From contig JBAZOJ010000230.1 of NCBI GenBank assembly GCA_041648755.1, forward strand, positions 1 through 5,590: a stretch of DNA of 5,590 bases. The letters are read 5' to 3'. A program made the position numbers and the translations under genes. The DNA comes from JBAZOJ01 sp041648755. Lineage in GTDB: Bacteria > Planctomycetota > B143-G9. Below the pieces are notes generated by a model. It saw only the letters and a list, made by a program, of their open reading frames with translations, was not told the DNA's origin and did not search any database. Shown here piece by piece: positions 1-4,419 of this stretch. The stretch's first letter is position 1. Every line of letters begins with the position of its first letter.

Positions 1-636
1 CACAAGCAAGTTTTCGATGGCGACAGGGGTCCAAACACCGGTGGCATGGGCGCCTATTCGCCGATGTCCGGCCTTTCGAGCAAACAGCTTGACGAGATCA
101 CACGAAACATCTTTGTGCAGACGGTCCACGCATTGCAGAAGGAAGGCTCGGTTTTCTCAGGTCTCCTGTACGCCGGGCTGATGATTACATCCCGTGGTCC
201 ATACGTCCTGGAGTTCAATTGCCGGTTCGGCGATCCGGAAACTCAGGCAGTTCTTCCGCGATTGAAATTCGACTTGCTGCCGATTCTGAAGAGTGCCGCT
301 GACATGAAACTGGCTGAGGTGAAGACGGAGCTTGAGTGGGACTCAAGATACTCCGTATGCGTCATCATGTCTTCAGGCGGCTACCCGGGGCCATACAAGG
401 TTGGGCAGCCAATTTCCGGTCTTGGGACTGACCTCGGTCCGGATGTGCATGTATTCCATTCAGGCACGAGGAAGAGAATGGGAGATGTGGTCACGAACGG
501 AGGCAGAGTACTTGGAGTAACCGGCCTTGGCAGCACACTGGCAGAAGCAAGAGCGAAGGCGTACTCAGGAGTCAATCAGATTTCCTTCAAGGATGCTCAT
601 TTCCGCACCGACATCGGACGGCGAGAGAAGCAGTGA
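1..636 (+). CDS. purD: Phosphoribosylamine--glycine ligase (GAR synthetase), C-terminal half, 5' truncated by window edge
   Basis: PurD joins glycine to 5-phosphoribosylamine using ATP, giving glycinamide ribonucleotide, the second step of de novo purine synthesis in the cytosol. The frame is open from base 1 and gives 211 residues before TGA at 634-636. The family is usually about 420-430 residues, so about half is present. Visible landmarks are GPNTGGMGAYSP (residues 10-21 of the window translation), part of the ATP-grasp fold. EFNCRFGDPETQ (about 71-82) supplies the conserved Glu and Asn of the ATP-grasp metal site. The C-terminal GARS-C domain follows, with SGGYPGPY, FHSGT, VVTNGGRVLGVTGLG and a closing FRTDIGRR. 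The in-frame ATG at 46 is internal, not the start. The stop overlaps the next gene's GTG start. Identification is firm; nothing suggests decay. Confidence 0.97.
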   Translation, partial: HKQVFDGDRGPNTGGMGAYSPMSGLSSKQLDEITRNIFVQTVHALQKEGSVFSGLLYAGLMITSRGPYVLEFNCRFGDPETQAVLPRLKFDLLPILKSAADMKLAEVKTELEWDSRYSVCVIMSSGGYPGPYKVGQPISGLGTDLGPDVHVFHSGTRKRMGDVVTNGGRVLGVTGLGSTLAEARAKAYSGVNQISFKDAHFRTDIGRREKQ

Positions 637-1235
637 GCGTGGCTGAGATTATCGCCGTCGGTACTCCGGGTCTTCTTGAGACAGTCATCGCTGCGCTTGA
701 GGCAGGCAACCTTGTCATTCTCCCAACTGAGACCGTTTACGGGATCGCTGCCAGAGCCGACTTTCCTCTCGCAACCAAACGTCTTGCGAACTGCAAGCGC
801 AGGCCGGAGCAGAACGATTTTGCTCACTTGATTTCCGGGTTGGACGATATCAGGAAGTTCATTCCCGATCCCCCGCCGCGAGCCATGATCATTGCCCGGC
901 GCTTCTTTCCCGGGCCGCTGACGCTGGTAATCGAGCACGACGGCCGCACAATGGGTTTCCGTTGTCCCGCCCATCCGTTCCCGCTGCTGGTCGCCCGAAA
1001 CGCCCGGTTTCCTATTGTTCTGACAAGCGCGAATCTTTCCGGGCACCCTCCGGCCAGAGATATTGGCGAAGTTGATGCTTCGGGTCTTCTCGTTGCTCCT
1101 GCCGTAATGGTCGATGGCGGGCGCTCCCGGTACGGGCTTTCTTCGACTGTTGTCTCTGTCAGAGGAGATATCGTGCGCGTTGTTCGGGAAGGGGCTTTGC
1201 CTTCCACGCGCATCCCATTTCTGACCAACGAATGA
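633..1235 (+). CDS. tsaC: L-threonylcarbamoyladenylate synthase, TsaC/YrdC type
   Basis: The enzyme makes threonylcarbamoyl-AMP from threonine, bicarbonate and ATP, the first step of t6A formation at position 37 of tRNAs reading ANN codons. TsaB, TsaD and TsaE then transfer the group. The 200-residue product is one YrdC/Sua5 domain without the extra C-terminal Sua5 domain, hence a TsaC-type call. Motifs are PTETVYG (31-37), KRRP (55-58, the family KxRP), FPGPLTLV (92-99), FRCPAHP (109-115), TSANLSG (131-137), SSTVVSV (170-176) and VRVVREGA (181-188). Family members often have STVVD where this one has STVVS. The stretch after KRRP (EQNDFAHLIS) is less typical than the usual small/Pro-Leu segment. 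Translation probably starts at GTG 633, inside purD's stop (GTGA), with a purine-rich GAGAGAAG just upstream. GTG 639 is a possible alternative. The overlap suggests translational coupling. Confidence 0.93.
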   Translation: MSVAEIIAVGTPGLLETVIAALEAGNLVILPTETVYGIAARADFPLATKRLANCKRRPEQNDFAHLISGLDDIRKFIPDPPPRAMIIARRFFPGPLTLVIEHDGRTMGFRCPAHPFPLLVARNARFPIVLTSANLSGHPPARDIGEVDASGLLVAPAVMVDGGRSRYGLSSTVVSVRGDIVRVVREGALPSTRIPFLTNE

Positions 1236-1253
1236 CGAGTCAGGATTCCTCTC

Positions 1254-1262
1254 AAGGAAAGG
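1254..1262 (+). promoter_or_regulatory. Shine-Dalgarno for rpiB, partly inside a small hairpin
   Basis: The purine run AAGGAAAGG ends nine bases before the GTG start at 1272 and supports that start. TTCCT at 1246-1250 can pair with AGGAA at 1255-1259 across a four-base loop, which would partly cover the ribosome site. The stem is only five base pairs, so a regulatory role is speculative. Confidence 0.55.
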
Positions 1263-1271
1263 TGTGAAGGC

Positions 1272-1724
1272 GTGAAAATTGCATTTGCGGCCGATCACGG
1301 TGGTTTTGAGATTAAGAAAGCGTTAGTGGACTACTGCGCGGGCAAGGGCATAGATGTCATTGATTTCGGCACAAACAGTACCGAAGCCTGTGACTATCCT
1401 GACTACGGTTTTGCGGCAGCGGAATCCGTTGCCCGAGGCGAAGCTGAATTCGGCGTAGTGATATGCAAGTCCGGAATCGGGATGACAATCACGGCGAACA
1501 AGGTCAAAGGCATACGGGCTGCTCTGTGCCTGACGGTTGAGGATGCTGCTTCTGCAAGACTTCACAACCATGCTAACGTTATTTCCCTTTCAGGAAGCCG
1601 GACCACTCCTGCGCAGGCCATTGACATGCTTCGAGTCTTCATCTCCACGCAACCTGAAGGGGGCCGCCACTCGAGGCGCGTTGACAAGATCACCGAGTAC
1701 GAGAAGCATGGGGACTCCTGTTGA
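1272..1724 (+). CDS. rpiB: Ribose-5-phosphate isomerase B
   Basis: RpiB interconverts ribose 5-phosphate and ribulose 5-phosphate in the non-oxidative pentose phosphate pathway; some family members also act on allose 6-phosphate. The 150 residues match the normal length (about 140-155) of the RpiB/LacA/LacB family. ADHGGFEIK (7-15) carries the Asp-His pair. DYPDYG (41-46), the catalytic-loop Cys65 in CKSGIGMTITANK, and ARLHNHANV (95-103) follow, and EGGRHSRRVDKI (129-140) is the C-terminal phosphate-binding signature. Cys65 indicates the cysteine-dependent class, not the Mycobacterium-like class that uses Glu. The loop reads CKSG where CGTG or CATG is more common. GTG is the start, with a good ribosome site nine bases upstream. 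The gene lies 36 bases after tsaC, and its stop overlaps the bioA start. It supplies the ribose phosphate precursor for purine synthesis, which fits purD upstream, though the link is loose. Confidence 0.96.
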   Translation: MKIAFAADHGGFEIKKALVDYCAGKGIDVIDFGTNSTEACDYPDYGFAAAESVARGEAEFGVVICKSGIGMTITANKVKGIRAALCLTVEDAASARLHNHANVISLSGSRTTPAQAIDMLRVFISTQPEGGRHSRRVDKITEYEKHGDSC

Positions 1725-3091
1725 TGAAAGACCTGACACGCAGGTGCAAGGATGCCGATCTGAAGCATGTCTGGCACCCATTTACGCAGCATAGGTATTG
1801 GGATGAGGCAGAGATCATCGTGATCGAGCGCGGAGACGGGCCGTACTTGATCGACACTGAAGGCAGAAAATATCTCGACGGCGTATCAAGTCTCTGGGTG
1901 AATGCACATGGACACCGGAACCCCGAGATCGATGATGCCGTGCGGGGACAACTCGCGAGCATCGCGCATTCCACCTTTCTGGGTCTCAGCAATGTCCCGG
2001 CTTCATTACTCGCGGAAGAGCTTTGCGCGATCGCGCCTTCCGGCCTGAGCCGAGTGTTCTTCTCCGACTCCGGGGCTGAAGCGGTCGAGATTGCCTTGAA
2101 AATGGCCTTTCAGTATTGTCGGCAAAATGGCCGGAGTTCGCGGAAATCGTTCCTGGCACTTGGCGATGCGTATCATGGAGACACCATTGGCGCGGTTTCT
2201 CTGGGAGGCATTGCGACATTCCACGCGATCTTTGAGCCCTTGCTGTTTCAGGTTGTCAGAGTTCCGGCGCCCTTCTGCTATCATTGCCCGTATGGAATGA
2301 CCGGCATTGAGTCTTGCGGACGAGAGTGCTTTGCCGCTCTGGAGAAAGCATTCGCCGAGTCGGGCGACGAGCTTGCTGCTGCTGTCATTGAGCCCAGAAT
2401 TCAGGGCGCCGCGGGAATGATCGTTCACCCACCGGGGTATCTTCGCTTGATGGCGGATCTGTGCAAGAAATGCGGTGTCCTGCTCATTGCCGACGAAGTA
2501 GCGACCGGTTTTGGGAGGACAGGCGGGTTATTCTCCTGCGAGGGCGAAGGAGTCAGTCCGGATTTGATGTGTCTGGGCAAGGGGATTACCGGAGGGTATC
2601 TTCCACTTTCAGCGACACTTACAAGCGAAGAGGTCTACCAGGGCTTTCTGGGCGATATAGACGAGGCTCGCGCGTTCTACCATGGCCATTCATATACAGG
2701 AAACCAACTTTCCGCAGCAGCCGCAAGAGCGAATCTGGCGATTTTTCGGCGTCCGGAGACTATGGCGGGGATTCGAACGGCGACAAAGGTGCTTGCAGAA
2801 GGTCTGAAGCGGTTTGAGGAACTCGACATAGTAGGGAACGTGCGCCAACTCGGGCTGATGGCCGGAATTGAGCTTGTAACTGACCGGAGCAGCCGCATTG
2901 CGTTTGATCCGTCGCATCGAATCGGCCACAAGGTTGTGCTTAGCGCGCGTGAGAAAGGGGCTATTCTGAGGCCGCTTGGAGATGTGATTGTCTTGATGCC
3001 TCCACTGTGTGTTGAGAAGCCCTTTCTTGACAGTCTTATAGCGATAGCCTATAATTCGGTACGTGAAGTTTCGCGGGAGCTGAATGTCTGA
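1724..3091 (+). CDS. bioA: 8-amino-7-oxononanoate aminotransferase (7,8-diaminopelargonate synthase), Bacillus-like form
   Basis: A PLP-dependent class III aminotransferase that converts 8-amino-7-oxononanoate to 7,8-diaminononanoate, the antepenultimate step of biotin synthesis, in the cytosol. The 455 residues fit BioA (about 430-450). Landmarks are HVWHPFTQ (15-22), DSGAEAVEIALKMA (115-128), YHGDTIGAVSLG (150-161), DEVATGFGRTG (257-267, with the Asp that contacts the PLP pyridine nitrogen), Lys286 in CLGKGITGG (Schiff base), YHGHSYTGNQ (319-328) and RPLGD (416-420). From memory the sequence tracks B. subtilis BioA, which uses lysine as amino donor, more closely than E. coli BioA, which uses SAM, so the donor is open. 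A Cys cluster (C185, C188, C198, C202) is notable. ATG 1724 forms a TGATG overlap with the rpiB stop; TTG 1721 is possible but less likely. GGGGAC at 1710-1715 is a plausible ribosome site. No other bio gene is in the window. Confidence 0.93.
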   Translation: MKDLTRRCKDADLKHVWHPFTQHRYWDEAEIIVIERGDGPYLIDTEGRKYLDGVSSLWVNAHGHRNPEIDDAVRGQLASIAHSTFLGLSNVPASLLAEELCAIAPSGLSRVFFSDSGAEAVEIALKMAFQYCRQNGRSSRKSFLALGDAYHGDTIGAVSLGGIATFHAIFEPLLFQVVRVPAPFCYHCPYGMTGIESCGRECFAALEKAFAESGDELAAAVIEPRIQGAAGMIVHPPGYLRLMADLCKKCGVLLIADEVATGFGRTGGLFSCEGEGVSPDLMCLGKGITGGYLPLSATLTSEEVYQGFLGDIDEARAFYHGHSYTGNQLSAAAARANLAIFRRPETMAGIRTATKVLAEGLKRFEELDIVGNVRQLGLMAGIELVTDRSSRIAFDPSHRIGHKVVLSAREKGAILRPLGDVIVLMPPLCVEKPFLDSLIAIAYNSVREVSRELNV

Positions 3092-3701
3092 GACAATTGC
3101 GGAAAAGCGGGTCGTGTTCTGTGGAGACGTGAATCTCGCCGCGCGCGAGGGCTTTCCCGCGCTGCTCGAGGCTCATGCTAACCTGTCTCAGGTCTCGCCG
3201 AAACTGAGGATGTTTCGGGTTCCCTTTGCTGGAGAGCGCCTTTCCGGCTACGCAAAGAGAATCCAGCGCGACGTACTTACGCTTGCGCCGGAATTGCTCG
3301 TGATCATTCCCGGTTCGGCGGACTTTCTCTTTGAAGTCCGCCCCAAGTGGGAGCAATGGGTCACTCATGTGCATGAGGCGATTTCTGTGGCTCTGTCGTC
3401 TCTTTCCAAGGAGAGAATCGTTCTTTGCTCCTCGCTTCCACTTTCAGAGGATCCGGGTTACTCGCTGAATGCGGCGACGGCTGATTTCAACAGAGCACTG
3501 AAGGAGATGGCCAACACTCAGGCGATCTCTTACTGTGACCTGTTTTTCTACTTGCAGGAAACGGCCCCGAAGGTTCGGCCCGCGCGACTTACGGTTGACG
3601 GGTTCACCCTGTCTCCGGTGGGGAACTTCCTGGTTTTTCTGAGGCTTTCCGCCTTCCTCGGTCTTGACCGGAATGCACCTGCATCAAGTGCAGGGCAATA
3701 G
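3084..3701 (+). CDS. SGNH/GDSL-hydrolase-like protein with degenerate catalytic blocks
   Basis: Function unknown. The 205 residues follow the layout of the SGNH (GDSL-like) fold. A first beta strand leads to VVFCGDVN (10-17, block I). VPFAGERLSGYAKRIQRDV (46-64) resembles block II with its Gly at 50. PELLVIIPGSADFL (69-82) resembles block III, RIVLCSSLPL (111-120) a later strand, and LTVDGFTLSPVGNFLV (169-184) block V. Active enzymes have Ser after GD, Asn in GxND and His in DxxH. Here these are Val16, Ala79 and Thr175, while Gly50 and Asp172 remain. It therefore looks like a non-catalytic SGNH-fold protein that may bind rather than hydrolyse, a fold inference made by eye. There is no signal peptide or membrane segment, so it is probably cytosolic. 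It overlaps bioA by eight bases, with GGGAG at 3075-3079 as a closely spaced ribosome site, and is followed eight bases later by a membrane protein gene. An unrelated Rossmann-like fold is possible. Confidence 0.7.
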   Translation: MSETIAEKRVVFCGDVNLAAREGFPALLEAHANLSQVSPKLRMFRVPFAGERLSGYAKRIQRDVLTLAPELLVIIPGSADFLFEVRPKWEQWVTHVHEAISVALSSLSKERIVLCSSLPLSEDPGYSLNAATADFNRALKEMANTQAISYCDLFFYLQETAPKVRPARLTVDGFTLSPVGNFLVFLRLSAFLGLDRNAPASSAGQ

Positions 3702-3704
3702 GAG
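3700..3704 (+). promoter_or_regulatory. Shine-Dalgarno for the membrane protein gene
   Basis: AGGAG overlaps the last two bases of the preceding TAG stop and sits five bases before ATG 3710. It fixes the start and suggests the two genes are translated in tandem from one message. Confidence 0.7.
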
Positions 3705-3709
3705 AAGAT

Positions 3710-4354
3710 ATGGCGAAGATACAGTACATCCGATCGCCGCAGATTGAGTTTAGCACTCCGAGTTCCAATTTCGGACAAAGGCCGGTACAACCGCCCAAGC
3801 GCACCGACCCGGCTCTGATGATTCTTGGAGGTATCGGCATCGGCGGGATCGTCATCGCGATCGTCGCGCTCTTGTTCACGATTGTGGCAATTCAGTCACG
3901 CAAAGATGCCGTGGCCGGGCTGTCCCTGGCATTTAACTCCAGGTATGTCGACAGCAGGAGTTTCCTGGCAAAATACCTCACGCCAGTGGCACTCGAGAAA
4001 TATGACACTGCGATGAAGGTTGTAGTCGCGGGCTATGGAGCGGGCAAGATCACTGATCGGAAGCTCAACAAGCTCCTTGACTCGATGTGGCAATCATTCC
4101 TGGAGAAAGAGCCGTCACGCCAGGTGATGCTGCTTGTCATCAGTGAAGCGCGAAATGCGTTTGAGGTGCCTCCTCCGGAGGTGCTCAACGCGATGGAGTT
4201 CTTTGAGCGGTCCGCGGACGGAGACGTAATGCAGATCTCAACCACAGTCACTCCGCCGGAATTCACATTGTTCCGAAATCCCGGAGAGAACTCGGAAGCG
4301 AATCCTGGCAACAACTCCGGTCCTTATGTCTCGCCGGACTACGGCAATAAATAG
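3710..4354 (+). CDS. Unrecognised single-pass membrane protein with extracytoplasmic domain
   Basis: I do not recognise a family. The 214 residues begin with a polar, proline- and serine-containing tail (1-35; basic residues at K3, R8, R24, K30, R31). One strong hydrophobic segment follows (about 36-61), rich in glycine at its start (GGIGIGG, 40-46) and in Ile/Val/Ala later. The rest (62-190) is soluble and looks mostly helical, with charged segments such as KITDRKLNKLLDSMW (113-127) and a strand-like MQISTTVTPPEFTLF (174-188). The last 25 residues are a flexible Asn/Gly/Pro-rich tail. The likely topology is N-terminus inside and C-terminal domain outside, but flanking charges are not decisive. 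There is no cleavage site, lipobox or heme motif. It has a good AGGAG ribosome site, is the last gene before the terminator, and probably shares a transcript with the SGNH-like gene. The gene itself looks real; its function is open. Confidence 0.75.
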   Translation: MAKIQYIRSPQIEFSTPSSNFGQRPVQPPKRTDPALMILGGIGIGGIVIAIVALLFTIVAIQSRKDAVAGLSLAFNSRYVDSRSFLAKYLTPVALEKYDTAMKVVVAGYGAGKITDRKLNKLLDSMWQSFLEKEPSRQVMLLVISEARNAFEVPPPEVLNAMEFFERSADGDVMQISTTVTPPEFTLFRNPGENSEANPGNNSGPYVSPDYGNK

Positions 4355-4369
4355 CTGATCCACGAGGGC

Positions 4370-4402
4370 AAAAAAAGGCGTCCGGTTCCGGACGCCTTTT
4401 TT
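4370..4402. terminator. Bidirectional intrinsic terminator between convergent genes
   Basis: GGCGTCCG at 4377-4384 pairs perfectly with CGGACGCC at 4389-4396 around a GTTC loop. An A-run at 4370-4376 lies on the left and a T-run at 4397-4402 on the right, so the stem can extend by six A:T pairs and either strand ends in a U tract. It lies 15 bases after the plus-strand stop and 17 bases after the minus-strand stop, so it should terminate both convergent transcripts. Confidence 0.93.
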
Positions 4403-4419
4403 ATTCCGGATCCTGGGGG

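Noticed and set aside
597..1298. Long open frame (233 codons) on the minus strand opposite tsaC
   Set aside because: It lies wholly antisense to a confidently identified gene, its translation has no recognisable domain, and it is rich in Arg, Gly and Pro as expected of a GC-rich shadow frame.
1721..1723. TTG as the bioA start codon
   Set aside because: ATG directly follows at 1724 and makes the standard TGATG coupling overlap with the rpiB stop, at good distance from GGGGAC. TTG would add just one residue.
2006..2428. Minus-strand open frame opposite bioA
   Set aside because: Antisense to conserved BioA core motifs, with no ribosome site or domain; a compositional shadow.
3084..3701. Idea that the gene after bioA is a pimeloyl-ACP methyl ester esterase replacing BioH
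   Set aside because: Known BioH-like esterases are alpha/beta hydrolases with a Ser nucleophile. This protein has an SGNH-like layout and lacks the Ser, Asn and His, so position next to bioA is the sole support.
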